This document shows positions 18,150 through 26,857 of a stretch of 64,000 bases of DNA, in pieces. The notes beneath the pieces were generated by a model that saw nothing but the letters and a program-made list of their open reading frames with translations, was not told the origin of the DNA and searched no databases. A program made the translations under genes and the position numbers. This DNA comes from Ruania alba (GTDB lineage: Bacteria; Actinomycetota; Actinomycetes; Actinomycetales; Beutenbergiaceae), in NCBI RefSeq assembly GCF_900105765.1, contig NZ_FNTX01000001.1, positions 372,001 to 436,000 on the forward strand, in the 5' to 3' direction. Each line of letters starts with the position of its first letter. Within the stretch, counting starts at the first letter, position 1.

Positions 18150-19879
18150 GACTGTTCCTCGATGACGATCTCGCCGAACCCGAGGTCGACCTGGAGCTCG
18201 AGGGCTTCGGAGTCGACTGACTCTGGGGACGAGAGGGTGACCTCCCGGCCGCCTCCGATGCGCCACCCGACGTTGAGGTCGCCGTCGTCTATCTGGGCGG
18301 ACCGGCCGTCCACCACAGCGGTCCAGTCGTCGAGATGGCGTGTGGTGACCTCTCCGGTCACGGAGCCCTCGATCGTGATCGGCATCCCGTCCGGGACCAC
18401 GACGGTGACCTGTCCCGCTCCCATCTCGACGGTCACGGGCTCGGGCACCGTTGCCCCGTCCAGCTCGGTCAGATCCACCTCGAGCGAGCCGCCGGCGAGG
18501 TCGTCGAACCCGGCCTGCGCCTCTGTGGCTGTGGTGGGGCGCCAGATCTCGTCGTTGTAGGCGCTGGAGTCGTTCCAGTCGAAGCGGTGCACCACGTCAG
18601 CCGAGTGCACCATCGCCCAGGGGACAGCGACGAGCGCCACCAGGGTGCCCAGCACGCCGAGACTCCCGGACCGGCGGCTCATCAGACCGGCGACCACGGA
18701 GCCGAGGCCGAACAGGACCACCGCAGCACCGATGGCGACCAGCGGGATGCTCCACGCTGGGCCAAGATCGGAGGGACCGAACCAGGGCCCGGTCCATGCG
18801 CTCCCGACCCCGGTGTAGCCGACGAAGAGCACGACCGCGACCACGAGGAGGATCAGACCGAGGGTGACCCGCACCAGCGTGGCACCCGGGCCGGGAACCC
18901 GTGGTTTCGGTGGTGGTGGCGGCGTCGGCGGTTGTGGCACGACCGGTGGTTGTGGCCCGGCTGGTGGACCAGGTGGTGGGTCCTTCGGCGGTTGGCCGGC
19001 TGCCGAGGCGGTGCTGGTGGTCGACATCGGGGTCCCGTCGTCGGGGGGTGGGAGGACGTGGGTCTCGTGGTCGGCCGGGTCGGTCGGGTCTGCCGGCTCG
19101 GTCGGGTCGGTCGGGTGAGGTGTCTCGGCCGACGGGTCGTCACCGGCGTCGGAGGGGGTGTCCGCGCTGGTGGCCTCGCTCTCGGTGGCGTCCTCGCTCT
19201 CGGCGGTCGGCTCTCCGGCGGGCGCCGGCACAGTTCCTGCCGCACCTGCGGCGAACGCCACGGTCGTTCCCGGTGGGCCGGGGGTGCCCGCCGGGGGAGG
19301 GGGCGGGGTGGCACCGGAGCTCCAGGGCCCGCCGGCACCACCCGACTCCTCGGTCCACTGCGTCCCGCTCGGACCACCAGGACCAGCAGATCCGGGTGAA
19401 TCGCCGCAGGGTGTGCCCGACGGACCGGTGCCGTTGTCCTTGCGCCCCTGCTGGATCGCGACGCCGATCACCACCACGAGAGCAATCAGTGCGATGACGC
19501 CGAGGCTGACCGGCAGGCCGCCCCAGCCGCTCCACCAGAATCCGGCACGGGAGAGCCCGATCACGGTGAGCAGGATCGCTCCGGCCAGCGCGGCGTCGAA
19601 CCGGCCGCGGAACGCCTCCTGCAGGTGGATCCGGCCGTCGGCCTGCTCCGGCAGCAGCGCCCAGGCCACCCCGTAGACGAGCAGCCCGAATCCGCCGAAC
19701 AGGGTGATCAGCAGGAACGCGCCACGCACGATCAGCGGGTCGATCCCCAGCCGGTGGGCGATACCCGCAGCCACGCCACCGATCCAACGGTCTGAGGTGC
19801 GGGGGAGACCGGTGCGGCGCAGGGAGTCGAAGAAGCCGTCGGCCGCAGAGGCCTCCGGGTCAGGTGCGTTCGAGTTCAT
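18146..19879 (-). CDS. PspC-domain membrane protein with long low-complexity linker
   Basis: 577 residues from ATG 19879. An N-terminal PspC domain (about 15-75: RTSDRWIGGVAAGIAHRLGIDPLIVRGAFLL) is followed by further membrane helices. A low-complexity stretch of roughly 190 residues rich in Pro, Gly, Thr, Asp and Glu follows, then three more helices and a C-terminal beta-rich region resembling DUF4097-type adhesin folds (VTVEMGAGQVTVVVPDG). PspC domains sense envelope stress. It diverges from a histidine kinase that itself starts with a PspC domain, so the three genes form one signalling locus. Confidence 0.8.
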   Translation of the reverse strand: MNSNAPDPEASAADGFFDSLRRTGLPRTSDRWIGGVAAGIAHRLGIDPLIVRGAFLLITLFGGFGLLVYGVAWALLPEQADGRIHLQEAFRGRFDAALAGAILLTVIGLSRAGFWWSGWGGLPVSLGVIALIALVVVIGVAIQQGRKDNGTGPSGTPCGDSPGSAGPGGPSGTQWTEESGGAGGPWSSGATPPPPPAGTPGPPGTTVAFAAGAAGTVPAPAGEPTAESEDATESEATSADTPSDAGDDPSAETPHPTDPTEPADPTDPADHETHVLPPPDDGTPMSTTSTASAAGQPPKDPPPGPPAGPQPPVVPQPPTPPPPPKPRVPGPGATLVRVTLGLILLVVAVVLFVGYTGVGSAWTGPWFGPSDLGPAWSIPLVAIGAAVVLFGLGSVVAGLMSRRSGSLGVLGTLVALVAVPWAMVHSADVVHRFDWNDSSAYNDEIWRPTTATEAQAGFDDLAGGSLEVDLTELDGATVPEPVTVEMGAGQVTVVVPDGMPITIEGSVTGEVTTRHLDDWTAVVDGRSAQIDDGDLNVGWRIGGGREVTLSSPESVDSEALELQVDLGFGEIVIEEQS

Positions 19880-20036
19880 GCCTCCAGTGAACAGGCGCAG
19901 CAGGCGTCGCGGTATCGGGGAGACCCTGAACCGGCCCTGAGATCGCCCGCCGTTCTGCCACCGTCCACCCTGATCTCTCCCCTGAGCATGGGCCCTGACC
20001 CTCCTGCGGCGGCCAGCCGCGTGCCACGATGTTCCG

Positions 20037-21311
20037 GTGACCCCACAAGCCCCGACCGACTCCGATGCGCACTGGACGCATCGCGTCGGCGCCGTGCCGT
20101 TGCGCCGCCCTGTGCAGGGGCGGCGCGTCCTCGGCGTGTGCACAGGGCTGGCGAGACACCTCGGATTCTCGACGACCGCCGTCAGGTGGGTGTTCGTGCT
20201 CCTGGCACTGCTGCTCGGCGCGGGGATCGTGCTCTACGTCTGGTTCGTGCTCACGGTGTCGGAGGGAGATCCCGAGGAGGCGGCCGCTGAGGAACGCCCC
20301 ACCCGGTTGACGCGGCTGGTGCCGCGGCTGCGTGCCTCGACCGCGGCGACGCCGGTGCCGGACCTGGTGATCGGCGCGGTCCTGCTCCTGATCGCCGCGG
20401 CGCTGCTCGCCAGCCAGGTGCAGCCGGGGCTGGAGGCTGCCTGGCTGCTCCCGGTGGTGGTGCTCGTGGCGGGAGCGGCGCTCGCGTGGAGCCAGCTCGA
20501 AGCGGTCGAACGGCACCGCCGGACCGGTGAACCCGTGCGGCGCGGTGCGGTGGTGCTGCGGGTGGGAGGCGGCCTGGCGCTCGCGCTGATCGGGGTGATC
20601 ATCTTCGTGGCACGCGGACGCCCGCTCGGTGACGTCGTCAACGGGGTCCTCGCCGGGCTCGCGATCCTGGCCGGCACCGCCTTCGTGCTGGCGCCGCTCG
20701 GGCTGCGGATGTGGCGCGACCTGGTCTCCGAACGTGCGGCGCGTGCGCGGGAGGCGGAGCGCGCTGACATCGCCGCCCACCTGCATGACTCGGTTCTGCA
20801 AACCCTCTCGTTGATCCGAGCCCGCGCCGACGACCCGGTGTTCGTGCGGCGGATGGCGCGTGGGCAGGAACGCGAGTTGCGCGAGTGGCTCTATGCCGAC
20901 CGCCCCGACGAAGGGGACTCGATCGCCCAAGCGGTGCGCCAGTCCGCCGCCGAGGTGGAGGACGCGCACGGGGTGCCCATCGATGTGGTGACGGCGGGAG
21001 ACGCCGTGCCCGATGCCGGCACCGGTGTGCTGACCGCCGCCACCCGGGAGGCGTTGACGAACGCGGCGAAGCACGGTGCACCCCCGGTCTCGCTGTATGT
21101 GGAGGTCGACGGTGAGGCGACTGAGGTGTTCGTCCGGGACCGGGGTGCGGGCTTCGACCCGGAGAGCATCGATGACGACCGGCACGGGGTGCGGCACTCG
21201 ATCGTGGGCCGGATGCACCGGCACGGCGGCACCGCGGACATCCGCAGCGATGCTGAGCGCGGCACGGAGATCCGGCTGCGGATGCCACATCAAGGAATGG
21301 GAGAACGATGA
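20037..21311 (+). CDS. Histidine kinase with N-terminal PspC domain (HisKA_3/HATPase)
   Basis: 424 residues from GTG 20037, which lies 6 nt after CACGAT, a weak -10 consistent with a leaderless mRNA. Residues 15-75 form a PspC domain (RRPVQGRRVLGVCTGLARHLGFS), then about four membrane helices. The dimerisation box AERADIAAHLHDSVLQTL carries the phospho-accepting His near residue 254. The ATPase part has EALTNAAKHG (N box) and VRDRGAGFDPE (G1 box). Its stop overlaps the ATG of the response regulator (ATGA). Confidence 0.9.
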   Translation: MTPQAPTDSDAHWTHRVGAVPLRRPVQGRRVLGVCTGLARHLGFSTTAVRWVFVLLALLLGAGIVLYVWFVLTVSEGDPEEAAAEERPTRLTRLVPRLRASTAATPVPDLVIGAVLLLIAAALLASQVQPGLEAAWLLPVVVLVAGAALAWSQLEAVERHRRTGEPVRRGAVVLRVGGGLALALIGVIIFVARGRPLGDVVNGVLAGLAILAGTAFVLAPLGLRMWRDLVSERAARAREAERADIAAHLHDSVLQTLSLIRARADDPVFVRRMARGQERELREWLYADRPDEGDSIAQAVRQSAAEVEDAHGVPIDVVTAGDAVPDAGTGVLTAATREALTNAAKHGAPPVSLYVEVDGEATEVFVRDRGAGFDPESIDDDRHGVRHSIVGRMHRHGGTADIRSDAERGTEIRLRMPHQGMGER

Positions 21312-21958
21312 TGTTGCGTGTGGTGCTGGTGGACGACCACCGGATGATCCGGGCCGGAGTGCGGAGCGAGCTGGCCGCGGACCTGCAGGTGGTCGGTGAG
21401 GCGGCCGACGTGCCGACCGCGATCGCCGCTGTGCACGAGCTGCGCCCGGACGTGGTGCTGCTCGATGTGCACCTCCCCGGTGGCCAGGGCGGTGGCGGCG
21501 CGGAGGTGCTGCGCGACTGCGCCGATCTGCTCGGTGACGTGCGCTTCCTGGCGCTGTCGGTCTCGGACGCCTCCGAGGACGTGGTCTCGGTGATCCGGGC
21601 TGGCGCTCGCGGGTACGTGACCAAGGCGATCGCCGGCAACGACCTCTCCGACGCGATCCGTCGGGTGGCGGGGGGAGATGCGGTGTTCTCGCCCCGGCTG
21701 GCCGGCTTCGTGCTGGACGCCTTCGGCACGGGGGCCACCGACGTGGCCGTGACCGACGATGAGCTGGACCGGCTCTCCGCACGGGAGCAGGAAGTGATGC
21801 GCCTGATCGCCCGGGGATACACCTACCGGGAAGTGGCCGGGGAACTCTTCATCTCCATCAAGACCGTGGAGACGCACGTCTCGGCGGTGCTGCGCAAGCT
21901 GCAGCTCTCCTCCCGGCACGAGCTCACCCGGTGGGCAGCGGTGCGCAAGCTGCTCTGA
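21308..21958 (+). CDS. NarL/LuxR-type response regulator
   Basis: 216 residues from ATG 21308, overlapping the kinase stop. The receiver domain has the acidic pair in VVLVDDHRM, the phospho-accepting Asp in VVLLDVHLPGG (near residue 54), and the conserved Lys in GYVTKAI. The C-terminal LuxR helix-turn-helix is complete (LSAREQEVMRLIARGYTYREVAGELFISIKTVETHVSAVLRKL). It should act on the divergent PspC gene pair, by analogy with similar actinobacterial loci. Confidence 0.94.
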   Translation: MMLRVVLVDDHRMIRAGVRSELAADLQVVGEAADVPTAIAAVHELRPDVVLLDVHLPGGQGGGGAEVLRDCADLLGDVRFLALSVSDASEDVVSVIRAGARGYVTKAIAGNDLSDAIRRVAGGDAVFSPRLAGFVLDAFGTGATDVAVTDDELDRLSAREQEVMRLIARGYTYREVAGELFISIKTVETHVSAVLRKLQLSSRHELTRWAAVRKLL

Positions 21959-21977
21959 GGCGCGGGGCTCGCATCGC

Positions 21978-22055
21978 ATTCGAACGGGCTTCCGGCGCTG
22001 GAACGGGCTTCCGGGCGGCCGGTACCCCGTTCGAGCGACGGTACCCCGTTCGAAT
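21978..22055. terminator. Nested palindrome after the response regulator gene
   Basis: An outer perfect 11-bp stem, ATTCGAACGGG (21978-21988) with CCCGTTCGAAT (22045-22055), encloses an inner stem GAACGGG (22001-22007) with CCCGTTC (22026-22032). The left side also repeats GAACGGGCTTCCGG directly at 21982 and 22001, so it looks like a duplicated arm. A terminator or REP-like element. Confidence 0.65.
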
Positions 22056-22109
22056 GGCCCAGGGCCCATGGGGCTGGGGGTCTGGGCCGTCGCGAGGTAG
22101 CGTGGAGGA

Positions 22110-22760
22110 ATGAGTCGAGTCGCCATCATCGGCGGGCACGGGAAGATCGCCCTGCTGCTCGCGAAGGTCCTGACCGGCCGTGGGGACGAGGTCACCTCGG
22201 TGATCCGCAACCCCGCGCACGTGGCGGACGTCGAGGCCACGGGCGCCTCCGCCGTCGTGGCTGACGTGGAGCACCTCTCGGCCACCGAGATCGCCGAGGT
22301 CGTGGGTGGACACGAGGCGATCGTGTGGTCGGCCGGTGCCGGTGGTGGCAACCCGGACCGTACCTACGCGGTGGACCGGGACGCCGCGATCCGGACGATG
22401 GATGCGGCCCAGCTGACCGCGGTGCTGCGCTTCGTCATGGTGTCCTACCTGGGCGCGGGGCCGGACCACGGGGTGCCCGAGGACTCCACCTTCTTCCCGT
22501 ACGCCGAGGCGAAGGCAGCAGCCGACGAGCACCTGCGCTCCAGCGCGCTGGAGTGGACGATCCTGCAGCCCAGCCGTCTGACCGACTCCCCGGCCACCGG
22601 GACGATCGCCCTGAGCGAGGAGCGCGGCGAGATCTCGCGGGCCGACGTGGCCGAGGTGGCCGCGCAGGTGCTACGCCGCAAGGACACCATCGGGACCACG
22701 GTGCCCTTCATCGACGGTGACACCCCGATCGCGCAGGTGCTCGACGCCGTCACCGGCTGA
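22110..22760 (+). CDS. NAD(P)-binding atypical short-chain dehydrogenase
   Basis: 216 residues from ATG 22110. A -10 TAGCGT at 22098-22103 puts the transcript start at the ATG, and GGAGG lies too close to be a normal ribosome site, so the mRNA is probably leaderless. The Rossmann motif is AIIGGHGKIALLLAKVL, and AEAKAAADEHLRSSALEWTILQPSRLTD fits the YwnB/NmrA-like NAD(P)H-binding group. Substrate unknown; possibly a quinone-sensing or isomerase role. Confidence 0.8.
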   Translation: MSRVAIIGGHGKIALLLAKVLTGRGDEVTSVIRNPAHVADVEATGASAVVADVEHLSATEIAEVVGGHEAIVWSAGAGGGNPDRTYAVDRDAAIRTMDAAQLTAVLRFVMVSYLGAGPDHGVPEDSTFFPYAEAKAAADEHLRSSALEWTILQPSRLTDSPATGTIALSEERGEISRADVAEVAAQVLRRKDTIGTTVPFIDGDTPIAQVLDAVTG

Positions 22761-22821
22761 CGCCGCCGAGCACACCGCGTCCCGCCCCGAGCCCGACCGG
22801 CAGGAGAGGCGGACGCACCCC

Positions 22822-23370
22822 TCAGGAACGTAGATCGGCGATCTCCTGGGCGAGCGTGACCAGGTCCTCCACCTCGGACGCTGCCAGCGGCGGGTGCCCG
22901 GCCGCGCGGCGCACCTCTGCATCGGCGGCCAGCCCGTCTGCCATGTGCACCAGTGCCCGCACGAGCGTGGGGTGCGGCACGCCCTCGGCGAGCGTTTCCT
23001 TCCAACTGGCCTGGGCCCGGACGAGGGCCTCGGCAGCGCCGGCGTGCGACCCCCGCGCCAACGTGGCGACCGCCCCGTAGATCAGCTCGAACTCGGAATC
23101 GGCGTGCGCCGACGTGCGCACCAAGTACGCGACTGGCCCTTCCGGGTCAGCGCGCATCTGCTCGGTGTCGGCGGCCACGAGCTCACCGAGGTAAGCCGCG
23201 ATCCCCTCCACCAGGGCCTCCTTGGTGGGGAAGTGATAGAGCAGGCCGCCCTTGGAGACCCCGGCGCGCTCTGCCACCGCATCCAGCGTGGCCGCGCGCT
23301 CACCCTGGCTGACCAGGATCTCGGCGAACGCGTGCAGCACCTTTGCGCGTGCTGCCGGGGGAGGCGGCAT
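22822..23370 (-). CDS. TetR-family repressor of the divergent MFS gene
   Basis: 182 residues from ATG 23370. The N-terminal helix-turn-helix is typical: ATLDAVAERAGVSKGGLLYHFPTKEALVEGI. The C-terminal ligand-binding half is helical and Ala-rich. A TACCCT -10 on the minus strand (23378-23383) leaves at most one leader base. It is divergent from an efflux pump across a 30-bp near-perfect inverted repeat, so it should repress that pump and release it on binding a drug-like ligand. Confidence 0.88.
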   Translation of the reverse strand: MPPPPAARAKVLHAFAEILVSQGERAATLDAVAERAGVSKGGLLYHFPTKEALVEGIAAYLGELVAADTEQMRADPEGPVAYLVRTSAHADSEFELIYGAVATLARGSHAGAAEALVRAQASWKETLAEGVPHPTLVRALVHMADGLAADAEVRRAAGHPPLAASEVEDLVTLAQEIADLRS

Positions 23371-23404
23371 AGCAGTCAGGGTACGCGGGTGAGCGATCTC
23401 ACGT

Positions 23405-23434
23405 GTTACTAAACCGTCCAGCCGGTATAGTAAC
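23405..23434. promoter_or_regulatory. TetR-type operator over the MFS promoter
   Basis: Half-sites GTTACTAAACCG (23405-23416) and CGGTATAGTAAC (23423-23434) are inverted repeats matching at 11 of 12 positions around a 6-nt spacer. The right half contains TATAGT (23426-23431), the likely -10 of the MFS gene, so bound repressor would block RNA polymerase. Confidence 0.75.
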
Positions 23435-23459
23435 GAGGGTTCGGAAGGAGGTGGAGGTC

Positions 23460-25001
23460 ATGACGGACACGACGCACACCCCGGTGGAGCTCCCGCCGCA
23501 GGTCGACGCGAACCCGCTGGGCAAGCGCGCACGATGGGCTGCCCTGGTGGTGCTGATGCTGCCGGTGCTGCTGGTCGCGATCGACAACACGGTGCTCAAC
23601 TTCGCGCTCCCGCAGATCTCCGAAGCGTTGCGGCCCTCCGGGACCCAGCTCCTCTGGGCCATCGACATCTACCCGCTGGTGCTCGCCGGACTGCTCGTGC
23701 CGATGGGGGCGACGGCGGACCGGTTCGGCCGGCGGCGCATGCTCATGATCGGCTCGGCCGGCTTCGCCGCCGTGTCCCTGCTCGCGGCCTACGCGCCCTC
23801 GATCGAGGTGCTGATCGGCGCGCGTGCGCTGCTCGGCTTCTTCGGCGCGATGCTGATGCCGTCCACGCTCTCGCTGCTCCGGCACGTGTTCACCGACCGG
23901 GACGAGCGCCGGACGGCGATCGCGGTCTGGGCGGCCGGGTTCGGTGCCGGCGCGGCACTGGGGCCGATCGTCGGCGGGTTCCTGCTCGAGCACGCGTGGT
24001 GGGGCTCGGTCTTCCTGATCGCGGTGCCGGTCCTGGTGCTGCTCCTGCTGCTCGCTCCGGTCTTCCTGCCGGAGTCGGGCGACCGGCACGCCCGGCCCAT
24101 CGACCTCGCCTCCGTGGTACTGGTCCTGGTGGCGATGACCTCGCTCGTGCTCGCCATCAAAACCGTCGCGAAGGACGGGGTGACGACGCTCGCGATCGGG
24201 ACCTTCGCCGTCGGGCTGGTGCTCGGGGTGACTTTCGTGCGCCGGCAACGCCGGCTGGTGTATCCGATGATCGAGATGAGCCTGTTCCGCCACGGCGCGT
24301 TCTCCGGGGCCGTGGCCATCAACCTGCTGTCGGTCTTCGCGATGGTGGGGTTCCTGTTCTTCGCCTCCCAGGACCTCCAGCTCGTGCACGGGCTGAACCC
24401 GATGCGGGCCAGCCTGGTCCTGGTGCCTGGCGTGGTCGGCACGATCGCCGCCGGGCTGCTGGCCGCTCGGTTGGTGCGCCGGGTCCGGCCGGTGCTCGTG
24501 GTCGCCGGTGGGCTGCTGCTCTCGGCGAGTGGATACCTGATGGTCGCCGCGGGCGACGGCGGTACCTCGCTGGGCGCGTTGATGGCTGCCTTCGTCCTGG
24601 TCGCCGTGGGTGTCGGAGGGGCGGAGACGATCTCGAACGACCTGATCCTCTCCGCCGTGCCCGCGGACAAGGCCGGCGCCGCGTCCGCTATTTCCGAGAC
24701 CGCCTACGAGGTGGGCTCGGTGCTCGGCACCGCGGTGCTCGGCGGGCTGCTCACCAGCGCCTACGCCCGGAACGTGGTGCTTCCGGAGGGTGTTGCCGCG
24801 GCCGATGCGCAGGCCGCCGGTGAGACCCTCGGGGGAGCGGTGGAGGTGGCCCGGTCGCTTCCGCCCGGGCAGGCGGCGGAGCTGGTGGCCTCCGCGCAGG
24901 CGGCATTCACCAGCGGCGTCGGCCTGACCTCGCTGATCGGGGCAGTGCTGGTACTGGTGGCGGTCGGGATCGCGCTCAGCACCCTCCGGCGCGCGAGGTG
25001 A
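23460..25001 (+). CDS. MFS drug efflux transporter (DHA2, 14 TM)
   Basis: 513 residues from ATG 23460, with AAGGAGG upstream; upstream codons in the frame fall in the operator. The motifs WAALVVLMLPVLLVAIDNTVLNFALPQI (with the acidic residue in helix 1), GATADRFGRRRML (motif A) and WAAGFGAGAALGPIVGGFLLE (motif C) place it with the EmrB/QacA/SmvA proton-driven multidrug exporters. About 14 membrane helices can be counted. Substrate unknown; expression should depend on the divergent TetR protein. Confidence 0.92.
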   Translation: MTDTTHTPVELPPQVDANPLGKRARWAALVVLMLPVLLVAIDNTVLNFALPQISEALRPSGTQLLWAIDIYPLVLAGLLVPMGATADRFGRRRMLMIGSAGFAAVSLLAAYAPSIEVLIGARALLGFFGAMLMPSTLSLLRHVFTDRDERRTAIAVWAAGFGAGAALGPIVGGFLLEHAWWGSVFLIAVPVLVLLLLLAPVFLPESGDRHARPIDLASVVLVLVAMTSLVLAIKTVAKDGVTTLAIGTFAVGLVLGVTFVRRQRRLVYPMIEMSLFRHGAFSGAVAINLLSVFAMVGFLFFASQDLQLVHGLNPMRASLVLVPGVVGTIAAGLLAARLVRRVRPVLVVAGGLLLSASGYLMVAAGDGGTSLGALMAAFVLVAVGVGGAETISNDLILSAVPADKAGAASAISETAYEVGSVLGTAVLGGLLTSAYARNVVLPEGVAAADAQAAGETLGGAVEVARSLPPGQAAELVASAQAAFTSGVGLTSLIGAVLVLVAVGIALSTLRRAR

Positions 25002-25065
25002 GCCCACGGGCGCCCGATCGATATGCGATTTCGTCTCCAGAGGGAACTGACGTAATGTCAGCATC

Positions 25066-25413
25066 ATGGAGATCGTCTATGGGATTCTGCTGGTACTGCA
25101 CCTGATCGGCTGGGCCCTGGTGCTCGGCGGCGCCGTCTACGGGATGCGGCCGGTGAGCCTGAACAAGGGCATGCTGCACGGCATCCTGACCGCACTGATC
25201 GCCGGGATCCTCATGGTGGGTCTCGCCTCGGCAGGACTGGCCGCGGACGAGCCGAACAACATCAAGATCGGCGTGAAGCTGGTGATCGCGCTCGTGGTGA
25301 CTGGGCTGATCATCTTCGGTAACCGGAACTCTGAGAAGGTCACCCGCGGCTACCTCGGCGCTATCGCCGGCCTGACCACGGTGAACATCGCCATCGCGGT
25401 GCTCTGGAGCTGA
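25066..25413 (+). CDS. Four-helix membrane protein of unknown function
   Basis: 115 residues from ATG 25066, almost entirely four membrane helices (IVYGILLVLHLIGWALVLGG, GILTALIAGILMVGLASAG, VKLVIALVVTGLIIFG, LGAIAGLTTVNIAIAVLWS) with short loops. TAATGT at 25053-25058 places the transcript start within one base of the ATG. This -10 overlaps a small palindrome, TGACGTAATGTCA. No family recognised with confidence. It stands alone between two transporters. Confidence 0.75.
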   Translation: MEIVYGILLVLHLIGWALVLGGAVYGMRPVSLNKGMLHGILTALIAGILMVGLASAGLAADEPNNIKIGVKLVIALVVTGLIIFGNRNSEKVTRGYLGAIAGLTTVNIAIAVLWS

Positions 25414-25480
25414 CACGGTCGGGGTGCCCGCGGGCTCTCGAGGCGGGAATTCGTGCCACCTGAGTGACCCCGATCACGTC

Positions 25481-25498
25481 GTTCACCTGTTGTTCACC
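25481..25498 (+). promoter_or_regulatory. PHO box (PhoP binding site)
   Basis: GTTCACC at 25481-25487 and again at 25492-25498, separated by 4 nt. This 11-bp direct repeat is the PHO box known from Streptomyces PhoR-PhoP. A -10 TAACGT (25499-25504) follows at once. It indicates phosphate-limitation control of the downstream phosphate transporter. Confidence 0.75.
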
Positions 25499-25579
25499 TA
25501 ACGTTTCCGTGAGGACGGACGCGAGGCATCGTCGTCCCCGGTTCACTGGTGGTGTGCACTCGAATGACGGGACCGGCCG

Positions 25580-26851
25580 ATGAGCCAGCAGACCCCAGTT
25601 CGCGACAGCGACCTCCTCGGGGACGCGCACCTCGCCACCCTTGAGGTGCCGAGCTCGTCCCTCCGTACATCGACGGCGTCGACGCCCGTCGAGCCGCCAC
25701 TGCGTGGCCCGTTCGACTCCCTCGTCCCCGCAGGCACCGCGCGATCGATCGTCAACTGGCTCTCCGTCGTCGTCAGCGTCTACCTGCTGATCTCCGCCGT
25801 CGGCGTGATCGGAGCCGGCTTCAAGGTCGCCACCGGAGGTCACGCGGAGACGCTCTTCGCCTTCGCCAGCAACCCGATCGTGGCGCTCATGGTCGGTGTC
25901 CTCGCCACAGCGGCCACCCAGTCCTCCTCCACGACGACGTCCATCACCGTGGGCCTGGCGGCCGGCGGTCTCCCGCTGGAGATCGCCATCCCGATCATCA
26001 TGGGCGCCAACATCGGCACCACGCTCACCAACACCCTGGTCAGCGTCGGCATGATCCGGAACAAGGATGACTTCCGGCGGGCGTTCGCGGCCGCGACGGT
26101 GCACGACGTCTTCAATCTCATCGCCGTGGCGATCCTGCTGCCACTGGAACTGGCCACGGGCTTCCTGGAGCGGCTCTCCGGCAGCCTCTCCGGCGCCCTG
26201 ACCGGCGTGGGCGGCGTAGACACCGACAGCATGGACGTTGTGGGTGCCGCCACCGCACCACTGAAGGAGCTGATGGGCGCCCTGACCGGGTCTCTGCCGG
26301 CGTTGTGGGCTGGATTGCTCACGATCGGTGTGGGCGTGGCGCTCATCCTGGTCTCGATCGCCTTCGTCGGGAAGGTGCTCAAGGTCCTGATGGTGGGGCG
26401 TGCCAAGCAGGTGCTGCACGCCGCGATCGGGCGCGGCCCGATCAGCGGCATCACCTCCGGTGCCGTGGTGACCGCCATTGTGCAGTCGTCCTCGACGGCG
26501 ACCTCGCTGATGATCCCGCTCGCGGGGTCCGGCACCTTCACGCTCCGCCAGGTCTACCCGTTCACCCTGGGCGCCAACATCGGGACCACCATCACGGCCC
26601 TGGTGGCTGCGCTGGGCCTGAGCGGGATGGAGGCGACGCTCGGTCTGCAGGTGGCGCTCGTGCACCTGCTGTTCAACCTCACGGCCACCCTGGTGATCTT
26701 CGGGCTCCCGTTCCTGCGCCTCCTTCCGGTCCGGGCCGCGCAGTGGCTCGCGGACCGTTCCGCCGAGCAGAAGTCCTTCGCTGCCCTGTGGGTGCTCGGG
26801 GTGTTCGTGGCCGTGCCCGGCCTGCTGATCCTCGCCACCTCGATCTTCTGA
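25580..26851 (+). CDS. Na+/phosphate symporter family protein (NptA-like)
   Basis: 423 residues from ATG 25580. The two inverted halves each carry the hallmark QSSS motif: ATQSSSTTTSITVGLAAGG and VQSSSTATSLMIPLAG, each followed by GANIGTT. About 8-9 membrane helices are seen, and there is no C-terminal PhoU domain. Sodium-driven phosphate transport is likely, and the PHO box upstream supports it. A small coiled-coil gene follows after 6 nt. Confidence 0.9.
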   Translation: MSQQTPVRDSDLLGDAHLATLEVPSSSLRTSTASTPVEPPLRGPFDSLVPAGTARSIVNWLSVVVSVYLLISAVGVIGAGFKVATGGHAETLFAFASNPIVALMVGVLATAATQSSSTTTSITVGLAAGGLPLEIAIPIIMGANIGTTLTNTLVSVGMIRNKDDFRRAFAAATVHDVFNLIAVAILLPLELATGFLERLSGSLSGALTGVGGVDTDSMDVVGAATAPLKELMGALTGSLPALWAGLLTIGVGVALILVSIAFVGKVLKVLMVGRAKQVLHAAIGRGPISGITSGAVVTAIVQSSSTATSLMIPLAGSGTFTLRQVYPFTLGANIGTTITALVAALGLSGMEATLGLQVALVHLLFNLTATLVIFGLPFLRLLPVRAAQWLADRSAEQKSFAALWVLGVFVAVPGLLILATSIF

Positions 26852-26857
26852 GGCACG

